Shown here: in pieces, positions 7,225 to 16,078 of the stretch
Numbering within the stretch: the first letter of the stretch is position 1
Layout: the number at the start of each line of letters is the position of its first letter
From: Prolixibacteraceae bacterium JC049
Lineage (GTDB): Bacteria; Bacteroidota; Bacteroidia; Bacteroidales; Prolixibacteraceae
Direction of reading: 5' to 3'
NCBI GenBank assembly: GCA_023369685.1
Contig: SACZ01000003.1
Location: 146,817-210,816, forward strand
Length of the DNA stretch: 64,000 bases
The notes under the pieces: model-generated
Databases searched by the model: none
What the model was told of the DNA's origin: nothing
Seen by the model: the letters and a program-made list of their open reading frames with translations, nothing else
Position numbers and translations under genes: made by a program

Positions 7225-9138
7225 ATGACAATGAAGAAGGTTGTGTTGGCTCTATTGTTGGTTCCACTGTTTGGAGTCTCAATGGCTCAGAAAAAAACAG
7301 AATTACTACGTATTGGAGAAGAAAAGGTTGGTGTAGAAGAATTTAAGCATCTTTTTAAAAAGAATAATTCAGAAGTGCTAGCTGATTCGTTGCGTCTTTC
7401 TGTAGAAGAATACATGGATTTATTTGTCGCTTTTAAGTTAAAGGTGATGGAGGCAAAGTCGTTGGGATACGACACTATTGCAGCTTTTAAAAATGAAATT
7501 CAAGGTTATAGAAAAGAGATGGCACAGCCTTATCTTACAGATGTTAGTTACAATGATAAGTTGGTAGAAGAGTTGTACCGAAGAGTCAGAAACGAAGTAA
7601 AAGCACGTCATATTCTATTGCGAGTAAAACCCAAAGCGTCACCTGCAGATACTTTAAAAGTATACAATCGAATTATTGAAATCCGAAACGAGTTGTTGAA
7701 AGGAGCTAGCTTTAGTGAGGTAGCCAAAAAGAATTCCGAAGATCCATCGGCTAAAATGAATGGTGGTAACTTAGGGTATTTCAAAGCTTTTATGATGGTT
7801 ACGCCTTTTGAAGATGCGGCATATAGCTTACAGAAAGATGAAATATCAATGCCTGTTCGAACTCGTTTTGGTTACCACTTGATTCAACTGCAAGATATGC
7901 GACCAGCTTTAGGAGATGTAAAAGTTGCTCATGTAATGAAGTTGGTTCCACGCGGAGCCAATGATTCTGTTCGCAATGCAAAACGCAATGAGATGGAGGA
8001 TATTATGGTGCGTATAAAAAATGGAGAGCCTTTTTCGAAATTAGCAGCAAAATATTCTGATGATAAGCGGTCGGTTGTAAATGGCGGAGAACTTCCTTGG
8101 TTTAACAGAGGAAGAATGGTGCCTGCCTTTGCTGATGCGGCTTATGCTTTAAAGGAAAATGATGCTATTTCTCCAATTATAACAACTCCATATGGATTTC
8201 ATATTATTAAGCGACTGGGCTATCGTTCGCCTAAAAGTATTCAGGAAATGAAGCCAGAGTTGATTTCCAAAATCAAACGAGATCCAATGAGAAGCAAGCA
8301 TAGCAAAAAGCAGTTTGTGCAAAAGTTAAAGAGTAAATATAATTTTCACGAGAATGTTGAAGTGTTGAAGAGCGTAACTGCAACTGAAAAAGACACTGCA
8401 ATTGCTTCGAAAGAACTTCTTAGTTATGCTGATAATCATCTGTCTGTGGGAGAGTTTGCTCGTTACATTAAAAAGAAATACCAACGAATAATCGATGCCA
8501 GTGAGGTAGAAGAATTGTACGAAGAGTTTGTGCAAAAACAGCTGATTGACTATGAAGATAGCCAGTTGGAAAACTTGTATCCCGATTTTAGATTGTTGAT
8601 GAAAGAGTATCACGATGGAATATTGCTGTTTAATATTTCTCAGGATAAAATATGGAGCAAAGCCTCTTCCGATTCGGTGCTATTGAAAGCGTTTTATACC
8701 GAATATAAACCTAAGGTAAAATGGAAGGAACACTTTAAAGGTGTGATTATTGAGTGCAAGAATAAAGAAGTTGCTAAAAGTTATAGAGAGCGTCTAAAAG
8801 AGGAATCGGCGAAAAAAGACTTTTTAACTAATTTACCATCTAAGAGTGAAGATTTGTTAAAAGTGGAACCCATCATAATTGAAAGAGGTTATAATGATTG
8901 GGTAGATTATTATATTTGGAAGGTTAATCCGTTGAAGGATATTGAAATCGAGCGTTATGTTGTTGTCGGAGATGTATTACCTTCGGCAGTGAAAACACTA
9001 GATGAAGCAAGAGGAACTTATATACTGAAATTACAAGAAGATCTGGAACAAAAGTGGATAAGCAAATTGAAGAAAAAATACAAAGTTTCAATTCGGAAAA
9101 AGGCTCTACGTCAATTGCAAAAACAGCTAGACAAGTAG
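7225..9138 (+). CDS. Periplasmic parvulin-type peptidyl-prolyl isomerase (double PPIase domain)
   Basis: The first of three consecutive chaperone/isomerase genes. From ATG 7225 the protein starts with a clean signal peptide (MTMKKVVLALLLVPLFGVSMA); an in-frame GTG at 7189 would add a charged 12-residue extension and is less likely. Two parvulin (PpiC) domains follow, each opening with a (K)ARH/VAHV strand and closing with the conserved FGYHLIQL or YGFHIIKRL segment, at about residues 135-230 and 240-345. A long C-terminal part of about 290 residues has no motif recognised here. Family role: cis-trans isomerisation and folding of outer-membrane proteins. It overlaps the next gene by up to 85 bases. 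Confidence 0.88.
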   Translation: MTMKKVVLALLLVPLFGVSMAQKKTELLRIGEEKVGVEEFKHLFKKNNSEVLADSLRLSVEEYMDLFVAFKLKVMEAKSLGYDTIAAFKNEIQGYRKEMAQPYLTDVSYNDKLVEELYRRVRNEVKARHILLRVKPKASPADTLKVYNRIIEIRNELLKGASFSEVAKKNSEDPSAKMNGGNLGYFKAFMMVTPFEDAAYSLQKDEISMPVRTRFGYHLIQLQDMRPALGDVKVAHVMKLVPRGANDSVRNAKRNEMEDIMVRIKNGEPFSKLAAKYSDDKRSVVNGGELPWFNRGRMVPAFADAAYALKENDAISPIITTPYGFHIIKRLGYRSPKSIQEMKPELISKIKRDPMRSKHSKKQFVQKLKSKYNFHENVEVLKSVTATEKDTAIASKELLSYADNHLSVGEFARYIKKKYQRIIDASEVEELYEEFVQKQLIDYEDSQLENLYPDFRLLMKEYHDGILLFNISQDKIWSKASSDSVLLKAFYTEYKPKVKWKEHFKGVIIECKNKEVAKSYRERLKEESAKKDFLTNLPSKSEDLLKVEPIIIERGYNDWVDYYIWKVNPLKDIEIERYVVVGDVLPSAVKTLDEARGTYILKLQEDLEQKWISKLKKKYKVSIRKKALRQLQKQLDK

Positions 9139-9968
9139 TTGCTGTTTTTTTGTTGCTTGCAGTTTCTTCTTGTGGATTATTTGACAAAAAGCAAGAGGTA
9201 GTATTGGCTCGGGTTGGCGATAAACTATTAACAGAGGCTGATATACAGGTTCGGATGCCTGCAGGCCTTAATCATTCCGATAGTTTGCAATTTACCGAAG
9301 ACTATATTAAGTCGTGGGTAAAGCAGGAGCTGATTTTGCAAAAAGCAGAAGAAAACCTGACGAATGAACAAAAAGATGTAACACGCGAGTTAAATGAGTA
9401 TAAAAACTCGTTATTGATCTATCGATATAAAAATGCATTGGTAAGTCAAAAGTTGGATACTGTTGTTACCAATGAGCAAATTGATAATTACTATTCCGAT
9501 TTTAAGCAGCGCTTTGTGTTGCAAAATCACATTGTAAAAGCAATTTATATTAAAGTGCCTAAGGAGATGGCAAACCAAACTAAGTTGTTGAAAATGTGTG
9601 AGCAATACCATGCAGATGAATCAGAGTTGCAAACATTTTCTTATCAGTATGCAAAGAAGTTTGACTATTTCAATCACCAGTGGACTAATTTTTACGAGGT
9701 GATACAAAATACGCCTTTCATTATCGATGATCAGAATAAATTTTTGAAGCAAAAAAAGTACATCGACAGGACCGACGATTCGTATTACTATTTGCTTTAT
9801 ATTGAAGATTTTCGCTTGAAAGGAGATATTTCTCCCATCGATTTTGTGCAGGATAGAATCAAAAGTTTAATTTTGAACAAACGAAAATTGAACTTTCTGC
9901 GTAATCTCGAAGATGAGGTGTATCGTGAAGGTCTAAAACATAGTAAATTCAAAATATTTAATCAATAA
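9054..9968 (+). CDS. SurA-N-like lipoprotein, probable periplasmic folding factor
   Basis: A roughly 300-residue protein with a lipobox (LAVSSCGLF). With the GTG start at 9054 the cysteine is residue 40 and the gene overlaps its neighbour by 85 bases; a rare ATT at 9114 would give an ideal 19-residue lipoprotein signal, so the start is uncertain. After the Cys comes a short strand (VLARVGDKLLTEADI) like the N-terminal segment of SurA-type chaperones, then a helical region. No PPIase domain motif (GYH) is present. Its position between two parvulins suggests it is the non-catalytic member of an outer-membrane protein folding set. Function beyond that is unknown. Confidence 0.8.
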   Translation: MDKQIEEKIQSFNSEKGSTSIAKTARQVVAVFLLLAVSSCGLFDKKQEVVLARVGDKLLTEADIQVRMPAGLNHSDSLQFTEDYIKSWVKQELILQKAEENLTNEQKDVTRELNEYKNSLLIYRYKNALVSQKLDTVVTNEQIDNYYSDFKQRFVLQNHIVKAIYIKVPKEMANQTKLLKMCEQYHADESELQTFSYQYAKKFDYFNHQWTNFYEVIQNTPFIIDDQNKFLKQKKYIDRTDDSYYYLLYIEDFRLKGDISPIDFVQDRIKSLILNKRKLNFLRNLEDEVYREGLKHSKFKIFNQ

Positions 9969-9971
9969 ATT

Positions 9972-11327
9972 ATGAGTAAGATGCCCAAACAGTTGGTAAT
10001 CGTTTTCTTTCTATTCATCTGCTTTGGCTGGCAAGTTTCAGCTCAGGATAAGGTGGTTGACCAGGTGGTAGCAATCGTAGGGAATAATCCGATTTTGAAG
10101 TCAGACGTTGAGAATGTATACCTTCAACGACAAATGCAAGGTGATGTTTCAGATGGAGATATGAAATGTGAAATCTTAGAGGATTTGTTGATTGAAAAAT
10201 TATTGGTTGCTGAAGCTGAGTTGGATACTAACATTACTGTTACCGAGGCTCAGATTAACAGAACAATGGATGGACAGATTCAAAGATATTTGCAATATGC
10301 AGGTTCTGTTGAAGAGTTGGAGCGCAACATGGGGAAAAAGCTTCCTCAGATTAAGGCTGACATGAAAGAGATGATCAGCAATCAGCTTCTTACTCAGCAA
10401 ATGAGACAAAAAATTATTGGCGACTTAACTGTTACTCCATCAGAAGTACGTTACTTCTACCGCGGAATGAAAGAAGATGAGAAGCCAAACGTAAAGCCAC
10501 AGTTGGAGTATGCTCAGATTGTTTTAATTCCTCGTGTTTCTCAAGAAGAAGATATGAGAGTTAAAGCACGTTTGCGTGATTTTAAAAAACGTGTTGAGAC
10601 AGGAAAAACTTCATTTGCCACGTTGGCAATTATGTATTCAGAAGGTCCATCAGCAAAAAATGGTGGAGAAATGGATTACATGGGACGTGGTCAGCTAGAT
10701 AAGTCATATGCCGATGCTGCTTTTAACCTAAAAGGAGATCGAATTTCAAATGTTGTACGTTCGGAATTTGGTTACCACATCATTCAGGTTGTAGACCGAA
10801 AAGGACAAAAATTGAAGACTCGCCATATTATCATGAAGCCTAAAGTGGATGCAGAAGAGTTGGAAAAAGCAACCAATGCTCTTGATTCTTTGGCAACAGG
10901 TATCAGAAAGAAAGAGATCTCTTTTGAACAGGCTGCTTATTTGTATTCTGGCGATAAAGATTCAAAAAATAGTGGTGGTTTAGTACTAAACCCTAATACA
11001 ATGGCAACTCGATTCGATTTATCTCAGTTGAACCCAGCCGATAGTAAAGTGTTGAAAGAGATGAAGATTGGTGAAATTTCAGAACCATTCGAAGCAGTTG
11101 ATGCCAAAGGACGTAAGGTGGTAAAAATTGTAATGCTGAAGAATCGTATCAAGGCGCATAGAGCAGACTTGAAAAATGATTACAAGCTTATTAGTGACAG
11201 ATTCTTGAATAAGAAACAAGAACAAACATTGGATAAGTGGATTGGTAAACAGCAGTCTGATACGTACATTCATATCGATGAGTCGTATGCTAATTGTAAT
11301 TTCCGATTCAGCAACTGGGTAAAATAA
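9972..11327 (+). CDS. SurA-like periplasmic peptidyl-prolyl isomerase
   Basis: A 451-residue protein with a signal peptide ending near residue 24 (VSA-QDK), a SurA N-terminal segment (VDQVVAIVGNNPILKSDVE) and a first parvulin domain about residues 175-275 ending in FGYHIIQVVD. A second, more degenerate parvulin-like stretch (LKTRHIIMKPKV... to KIVMLKNR) follows. This is the canonical SurA-like order: N domain, P1, P2. It starts three bases after the preceding lipoprotein stop, so translation is probably coupled. Expected role: chaperoning unfolded beta-barrel proteins to the BAM complex. It is the closest of the three to surA, but orthology is not proved. Confidence 0.9.
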   Translation: MSKMPKQLVIVFFLFICFGWQVSAQDKVVDQVVAIVGNNPILKSDVENVYLQRQMQGDVSDGDMKCEILEDLLIEKLLVAEAELDTNITVTEAQINRTMDGQIQRYLQYAGSVEELERNMGKKLPQIKADMKEMISNQLLTQQMRQKIIGDLTVTPSEVRYFYRGMKEDEKPNVKPQLEYAQIVLIPRVSQEEDMRVKARLRDFKKRVETGKTSFATLAIMYSEGPSAKNGGEMDYMGRGQLDKSYADAAFNLKGDRISNVVRSEFGYHIIQVVDRKGQKLKTRHIIMKPKVDAEELEKATNALDSLATGIRKKEISFEQAAYLYSGDKDSKNSGGLVLNPNTMATRFDLSQLNPADSKVLKEMKIGEISEPFEAVDAKGRKVVKIVMLKNRIKAHRADLKNDYKLISDRFLNKKQEQTLDKWIGKQQSDTYIHIDESYANCNFRFSNWVK

Positions 11328-11355
11328 TAACTCCTCTCAATAAAAGAATAAGCTC

Positions 11356-12318
11356 ATGAAGTTTAAAAATGAAGTAGAAGCAGTTGATGCATTGAAAAAA
11401 AAGCATGATGAGCTGCTGAGCGAAATACAAAAAGTAATATACGGTCAAGACGAGATTGTTAGCCAAGTGCTGATTTCTATCTTTAGTCAGGGGCACTGCT
11501 TGCTTGTGGGAGTTCCAGGTTTGGCAAAAACTCTCTTGGTAAATACTATTTCAGAAGTACTAGGTTTAGATTACAAACGAATTCAGTTTACTCCCGACTT
11601 AATGCCTTCTGATATTGTAGGTATGGAGATTCTGGATAAAGAGCGTCAGTTTAAGTTTGTGAAAGGTCCTCTTTTTGCCAATATTATTTTGGCCGATGAG
11701 ATTAACCGTACACCACCTAAAACTCAGGCTGCCTTATTGGAGGCAATGCAAGAGAAGTCGGTTACTTCAGCAGGAGTTCGATATAAGCTAGACGAACCAT
11801 TTTTTGTATTAGCTACTCAAAATCCAATTGAGCAGGAAGGAACATATCCACTTCCGGAAGCTCAGTTAGACCGCTTCATGTTCTCGTTGTGGTTGGATTA
11901 CCCGAAGTTTGAAGATGAGCTTTCAATTGTAAGAAATACAACTACTGATAAACAGATAGAATTAAAAACTATAATTTCAGCGAAAGAAATTGTCTACTAT
12001 CAGCAGTTGATTAGAAAAATACCGGTAAATGATAATGTATTGAAATATGCAGTATCTTTGGCCGCGAAAACTCGACCAGGTGGTGAGTTAAGCAACGAAG
12101 TAACTGAAAAGTACCTGAAATGGGGAGCAGGTCCTCGTGCCTCTCAATACTTGGTTTTAGGTGCTAAAACTCATGCTGTTCTTTCTGGAAAATATACTCC
12201 GGATATCGAAGATGTTAAGGCTGTTGCAAAGACAGTATTGCGTCATCGTATTATTAAAAATTATAAAGCCGAAGCAGAAGGAATAAGTGTAGAGGAGATT
12301 ATAGATAAGTTGCTGTAA
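11356..12318 (+). CDS. MoxR-family AAA+ ATPase
   Basis: A 320-residue AAA+ ATPase. Walker A GVPGLAKT lies at residues 52-59, Walker B with sensor region ILADEINRTPPKTQAALLEAMQE follows, and the C-terminal lid domain is present. MoxR proteins usually act with von Willebrand factor A proteins to mature or assemble other complexes; no VWA gene is next to it, and its placement between SurA-like and OstA-like genes instead suggests co-regulation with envelope biogenesis. It starts 28 bases after surA-like and ends 11 bases before the OstA-like gene. Confidence 0.9.
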   Translation: MKFKNEVEAVDALKKKHDELLSEIQKVIYGQDEIVSQVLISIFSQGHCLLVGVPGLAKTLLVNTISEVLGLDYKRIQFTPDLMPSDIVGMEILDKERQFKFVKGPLFANIILADEINRTPPKTQAALLEAMQEKSVTSAGVRYKLDEPFFVLATQNPIEQEGTYPLPEAQLDRFMFSLWLDYPKFEDELSIVRNTTTDKQIELKTIISAKEIVYYQQLIRKIPVNDNVLKYAVSLAAKTRPGGELSNEVTEKYLKWGAGPRASQYLVLGAKTHAVLSGKYTPDIEDVKAVAKTVLRHRIIKNYKAEAEGISVEEIIDKLL

Positions 12319-12329
12319 GAAAAACGGTA

Positions 12330-13955
12330 ATGAAACAAACACGGTTTTTGAAAAAATATTTTGGAGGAGCCAGATGGATAATTCTGGCTTCTTTTTGCTT
12401 TATTATGGTGGCAACTATGCCTCCACAGAAAAAGCAAAGAATAATAATTAAGCATGCCGATAAAGGAACGATTGTTCCAAGTACAGGTTATCGAAAGCTG
12501 ATTAATAATGTGTGGCTTATTCACGACAGTGTAGACATGCATTGCGATAGTGCTTACTTCTCTCAGGAAAAAAATACGTTTGAAGGATTTGGTAAGGTAC
12601 ATGCCGAGCAAGGTGATACTGTTCATATGTACGGACAATACGTCAAGTATACAGGTGATAACAAAAAAGCCAAAATCCGAAGAAAAGTAAAGCTGATTAA
12701 TCCGCAGCTAACTTTAACTACCGATTCGCTCGATTTTGACTATGCAACCAATGTGGGAGCTTATGACTATGGTGCCGAAATTGTTGATACAGCTAATGTG
12801 TTGACGAGTAGGGTAGGACGTTACTTTGTAAGTGAAAATCTCTTCCTTTTTTCAGATAGTGTAAAGTTGGTAAATGACGATTTTACGATGTATTCTGATA
12901 CTTTAAAGTACAATACCGAAACAGGGGTTGTTTTTATTGTAGGTAAAACTCGAATTGTTTCTGAAGAAGGAACCTTGTTGGCCCGTGGAGGTTGGTACGA
13001 CACTCGTACTGGCTTGGCTAAGCTAACTAAGGATGCAGAATTGCATAAAGGGGATCAGGTTTTAAAAGGCGATTCAATTCTTTACGATAAAGAAGGTGGA
13101 GTTGGTAAAGCTTTTGGTAATGTTTGTCTGAATGATGCAAAGAATCAGTCAACAATATATGGACGTAAAGCTGTTTATCACCGAAACTTAGAGAAGGCCA
13201 TGGTTACCGATTCTGCGTTATATGTGCAGGTGGCCGAAAATGATACGCTTTTTCTTCATGCCGATACATTACGTGCATCTGCTGATACTATTCCTGATGA
13301 GCGAATAATTAGAGCATATAATAATGTTCGTTTTTTCCGAACCGATTTTCAGGGGAAATGCGACTCTTTGGTTTACGAAAGTAGAGACTCGGTAATGAGT
13401 ATGTTCTATGAGCCAATTCTGTGGGCACAAGGCAACGAGTTGAAATCAGAATTTATGAAGGTGGTACCTCATAAAGGAGAGGCATATAGGGCGTATTTGA
13501 AGCGGAAATCATTTGTTATTGCACAGGAGGATTCGGCGATGTTTAATCAAATTAAAGGACGAGAGATGATAGCATATATCAATAATCGTAACCTTTATAA
13601 AGTAAATGTCAATGGGAATGCTCAGTCGGTTTATTATTTCCGTGATGGAGAAACAAAAGATGCTCCGGTATTAGGTTTAAATAAAGTAGAGTGCAGTAGT
13701 ATATTGATGCACTTTAAAGATCGAAGAGTTGTTCGAATAACAAGTGTTAATACACCTGAATCAATAATGATTCCTTTGGAACAACTGAATGCTGGAGATA
13801 AAGAATTACGCGACTTTCATTGGAATCCCGAATTACGACCAATAAATCGTTACGATGTTTTCCGAAGAAAAGGAGGGAAAGTAATTCGAAAAAAAGAAGA
13901 GAAGAAGAAAGAAACAGGGTTGAAAGAAATGCCCTTAGAGGAAGATTTTAGATAA
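12330..13955 (+). CDS. OstA/LptA-like LPS-transport family protein
   Basis: A 541-residue exported protein with a single N-terminal hydrophobic segment (about residues 14-28). The body is a long run of beta-strand repeats typical of OstA/LptA/LptD-N: alternating DS/HADS turns (HDSVDMHCDSAYF, LTTDSLDFDY, FSDSVKL, LYVQVAENDTLFLHADTL). It ends in a lysine-rich tail (KKEEKKKET). Much longer than E. coli LptA (185 residues), it matches the Bacteroidetes OstA-like family. Expected role: part of the periplasmic lipopolysaccharide bridge or outer-membrane assembly. It is the last gene of the parvulin-moxR operon and is followed by a strong terminator. Confidence 0.85.
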   Translation: MKQTRFLKKYFGGARWIILASFCFIMVATMPPQKKQRIIIKHADKGTIVPSTGYRKLINNVWLIHDSVDMHCDSAYFSQEKNTFEGFGKVHAEQGDTVHMYGQYVKYTGDNKKAKIRRKVKLINPQLTLTTDSLDFDYATNVGAYDYGAEIVDTANVLTSRVGRYFVSENLFLFSDSVKLVNDDFTMYSDTLKYNTETGVVFIVGKTRIVSEEGTLLARGGWYDTRTGLAKLTKDAELHKGDQVLKGDSILYDKEGGVGKAFGNVCLNDAKNQSTIYGRKAVYHRNLEKAMVTDSALYVQVAENDTLFLHADTLRASADTIPDERIIRAYNNVRFFRTDFQGKCDSLVYESRDSVMSMFYEPILWAQGNELKSEFMKVVPHKGEAYRAYLKRKSFVIAQEDSAMFNQIKGREMIAYINNRNLYKVNVNGNAQSVYYFRDGETKDAPVLGLNKVECSSILMHFKDRRVVRITSVNTPESIMIPLEQLNAGDKELRDFHWNPELRPINRYDVFRRKGGKVIRKKEEKKKETGLKEMPLEEDFR

Positions 13956-13972
13956 TTCAACACTATAGAAAT

Positions 13973-14005
13973 AAAAAATGCAGGTTCCTGGAACCTGCAT
14001 TTTTT
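13973..14005. terminator. Strong bidirectional terminator
   Basis: Near-perfect palindrome (AAAAAATGCAGGTTCC and its complement around one T). A and T runs on the two flanks serve the OstA-like gene on plus and the DUF2795 gene on minus. Confidence 0.88.
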
Positions 14006-14022
14006 ATTTAGTGAGATTTTTT

Positions 14023-14244
14023 TTAATACTCATCTTCATTGAAGAAGAAGTCTTCTTTACTTGGATAATCAGGCCAAATGTCTTCGATACTTTCGAAAAC
14101 TTCACCTTCATCTTCCAATTCCTGAAGATTTTCAATCACCTCAAGTGGAGCACCTGAACGAATACCAAAGTCGATTAATTCGTCTTTAGTAGCTGGCCAT
14201 GGCGCATCTTCTAATTTAGAGGCTAATTCTAGTGTCCAATACAT
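14023..14244 (-). CDS. DUF2795 small acidic protein
   Basis: A 73-residue, strongly acidic protein (net negative, C-terminal FFFNEDEY). The pattern of tryptophans and the helix LIDFGIRSGAPLEVIENLQEL match the DUF2795 family, small conserved bacterial proteins of unknown function that in Bacteroidetes are single-domain. It is followed by its own copy of a bidirectional terminator and lies upstream of nothing on its strand, so it is probably monocistronic. A TATATTCG -7-like element (minus strand, 14287-14294) is suitably placed. Confidence 0.8.
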   Translation of the reverse strand: MYWTLELASKLEDAPWPATKDELIDFGIRSGAPLEVIENLQELEDEGEVFESIEDIWPDYPSKEDFFFNEDEY

Positions 14245-14327
14245 ACCCAGAAGTTTAAGGTTACAACTTATTTTTCAAGAGTTCAGCGAATATAGAAAAA
14301 TAACTGAAAAAAAAGAATGGTAAAAAA

Positions 14328-14879
14328 TTATTTTTTCAACATCCAGGGAACTTCTTCAATATTTTCGTCATGACTAAGGCGTCTTGATAGTACAAAAAGA
14401 TAGTCCGAAAGTCGATTTAGGTACTTGATGACATTCGGATCTACATCGCACTCTTCGCTTAATTTAATAGAGCAGCGCTCTGCTCTACGACAAACTGTTC
14501 TGGCCAAATGACAGTACGAAACACTGTTGCTACCTCCGGGCAGTACAAAAAACTGCATGGAAGGTAATGTTTCATCCAACTTGTCCATCTCTTTTTCTAA
14601 CGTGCGAATATCTTCTTTAGTGCAAGGAATCTGTTCGCGAACATTTGTTGCTTCTGTATCGGTAGCCAAACTAGCACCAATTACAAAAAGTTTATTTTGA
14701 ATCTCAATTAAGAAATCGATATGACTTTGCTGTATTGGTTGAGAGCGCAAAAGTCCGATCCATGAGTTTAACTCATCAACCGTACCATACGCCTCAAGTC
14801 GGGTATGGTATTTTTTTACTCTTGTTCCTCCAATCAGACCAGTAGTACCATCGTCACCGGTTTTTGTATATACTTTCAT
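14328..14879 (-). CDS. PduO-type corrinoid (cob(I)alamin) adenosyltransferase
   Basis: A 183-residue ATP:cob(I)alamin adenosyltransferase, forming adenosylcobalamin from reduced corrinoid and ATP. The N-terminal P-loop-like segment TKTGDDGTTGLIGG, the VDELNSWIG helix, and the RTVCRRAERCS and YLNRLSDYLFVLSR motifs are all in place; length is normal for the trimeric PduO type. No B12 biosynthesis gene is near, so it probably serves B12-dependent enzymes such as methylmalonyl-CoA mutase elsewhere (inference). No cobalamin riboswitch is visible; a 13-base inverted repeat lies in the leader. Confidence 0.93.
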   Translation of the reverse strand: MKVYTKTGDDGTTGLIGGTRVKKYHTRLEAYGTVDELNSWIGLLRSQPIQQSHIDFLIEIQNKLFVIGASLATDTEATNVREQIPCTKEDIRTLEKEMDKLDETLPSMQFFVLPGGSNSVSYCHLARTVCRRAERCSIKLSEECDVDPNVIKYLNRLSDYLFVLSRRLSHDENIEEVPWMLKK

Positions 14880-14902
14880 TCGTTTAACTTTTTTTGAAAG
14901 AG

Positions 14903-14965
14903 GCCAAAATCAATTGGGGCTCTATGCAATTGTTTTCTGATGTAACAAACAAAATTGATTTTGGC
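14903..14965 (-). repeat. 13-bp inverted repeat in the cobalamin adenosyltransferase leader
   Basis: GCCAAAATCAATT (14903-14915) is the perfect reverse complement of 14953-14965, with a 37-base centre. It lies 24-86 bases before the start codon and could form a leader hairpin or be a two-site operator. It is much too small for a B12 riboswitch. Confidence 0.5.
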
Positions 14966-15011
14966 TTATTGATTTTCGACAAAGTAATGAAGAAAAATAG
15001 GTAACAAATAA

Positions 15012-15047
15012 AAATCGAGCATTATAATTGAATACAATGCCCGATTT
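15012..15047 (-). terminator. Terminator of the ABC ATPase gene
   Basis: AAATCGAGCATT pairs with AATGCCCGATTT with one mismatch around a 12-base loop; on the minus strand it is followed by a T-rich stretch, 30 bases after the ABC gene stop. Confidence 0.65.
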
Positions 15048-15078
15048 CAAATATCTTTAATAAGATAAGTTGAATATT

Positions 15079-15804
15079 CTAGTCCAGTAGCTCTGCAGCT
15101 TCTTCTGTTAAAATTGGATTTGGATTAACCTCATCCGATTCAACCATACCATCTTTAAGTCGAATAATACGGTGAGCGTATTGTGCAATATCCTCTTCGT
15201 GTGTAACCAAAATAATGGTATTACCACCTTTATGAATGTCGGCGAACAAGCGCATTACCTCTACCGAAATTTTAGAGTCAAGGTTACCAGTTGGCTCATC
15301 GGCAAGAAGAATAGATGGATTGTTGATTAGTGCTCTAGCAACAGCAACACGTTGGCGTTGTCCTCCCGATAGCTCATTGGGCTTATGATCCATACGCTCA
15401 GCTAATCCTACTTCTTCCAATTTTTGTCTGGCTCTTTTCTTGCGCTCTTCTTTTCCTACTCCTGCATAAATAAGAGGTAACATTACATTCTCTAGTGCAT
15501 CGTAGCGTGGTAGTAGGTTAAATGTTTGAAATACAAATCCGATTTCTTTACTGCGAATTCGAGCTAACTGATCATCTTCTAAATGGCTAACATTCGTTCC
15601 ATTTAAGAAGTAATCTCCGTCAGTAGGAGTATCTAAACAACCTATAATGTTCATCATTGTCGATTTTCCAGAACCAGATGCTCCCATTATGGCTACATAT
15701 TCCCCTTTTGAAATGGATAGTGATACGGAACGAAGTGCTTTAACCACTTGAGTTCCTACTTCATAGTGTTTTACAATGTTTTTGAGTTGAATTATTTCGC
15801 TCAT
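15079..15804 (-). CDS. ABC transporter ATP-binding protein, LolD/MacB type
   Basis: A 241-residue ATPase subunit. Walker [10 protein letters not shown] at residues 41-49, the signature LSGGQRQRV near residue 145, Walker [13 protein letters not shown] and the H-loop THEED are all present. The TGNLDS and short length place it in the LolCDE/MacB/FtsE group that powers lipoprotein release, mechanotransmission or peptide efflux. No permease gene is adjacent on either side, so its partner must be encoded elsewhere. A minus-strand TATATTTG -7 element (15827-15834) lies 23 bases before the start, but no good -33 hexamer was found at N19. Confidence 0.9.
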   Translation of the reverse strand: MSEIIQLKNIVKHYEVGTQVVKALRSVSLSISKGEYVAIMGASGSGKSTMMNIIGCLDTPTDGDYFLNGTNVSHLEDDQLARIRSKEIGFVFQTFNLLPRYDALENVMLPLIYAGVGKEERKKRARQKLEEVGLAERMDHKPNELSGGQRQRVAVARALINNPSILLADEPTGNLDSKISVEVMRLFADIHKGGNTIILVTHEEDIAQYAHRIIRLKDGMVESDEVNPNPILTEEAAELLD

Positions 15805-15938
15805 GTCCTTGGTTTTAGGGTTCTTACAAATATATAGATCTTTGGATGAAATCGGATTTAAAAAATGTTAAATAACAAGGTTTTTAGCGATCTCAACTTT
15901 CAGCCTGCTAGAAACGAAACGGTTAAAATATCTTTTTA

Positions 15939-15969
15939 TTTGATCTGTTTGGCAAAGGTTTTAACTTCG
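15939..15969 (+). promoter_or_regulatory. Putative recG promoter
   Basis: TTTG at 15939-15942, 19-base spacer, TAACTTCG at 15962-15969. It deviates from TAnnTTTG by one base, the same variant as the internal tRNA promoter. It would give a leader of about 100 bases. Confidence 0.55.
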
Positions 15970-16078
15970 AAATAAACTTAAAAACATTGGATGAAGAGGA
16001 AACATTTTGCAATGGAAAACAAAAATATTTTCTTTGCAATAGAAGCATTGCTTCCTGTTAAAAACGCCAGTAAAATAG

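Noticed and set aside
14880..15010. Cobalamin riboswitch upstream of the adenosyltransferase.
   Set aside because: No B12-box-like GCCACTG motif or 150-200 base fold is present; only a short inverted repeat is visible.
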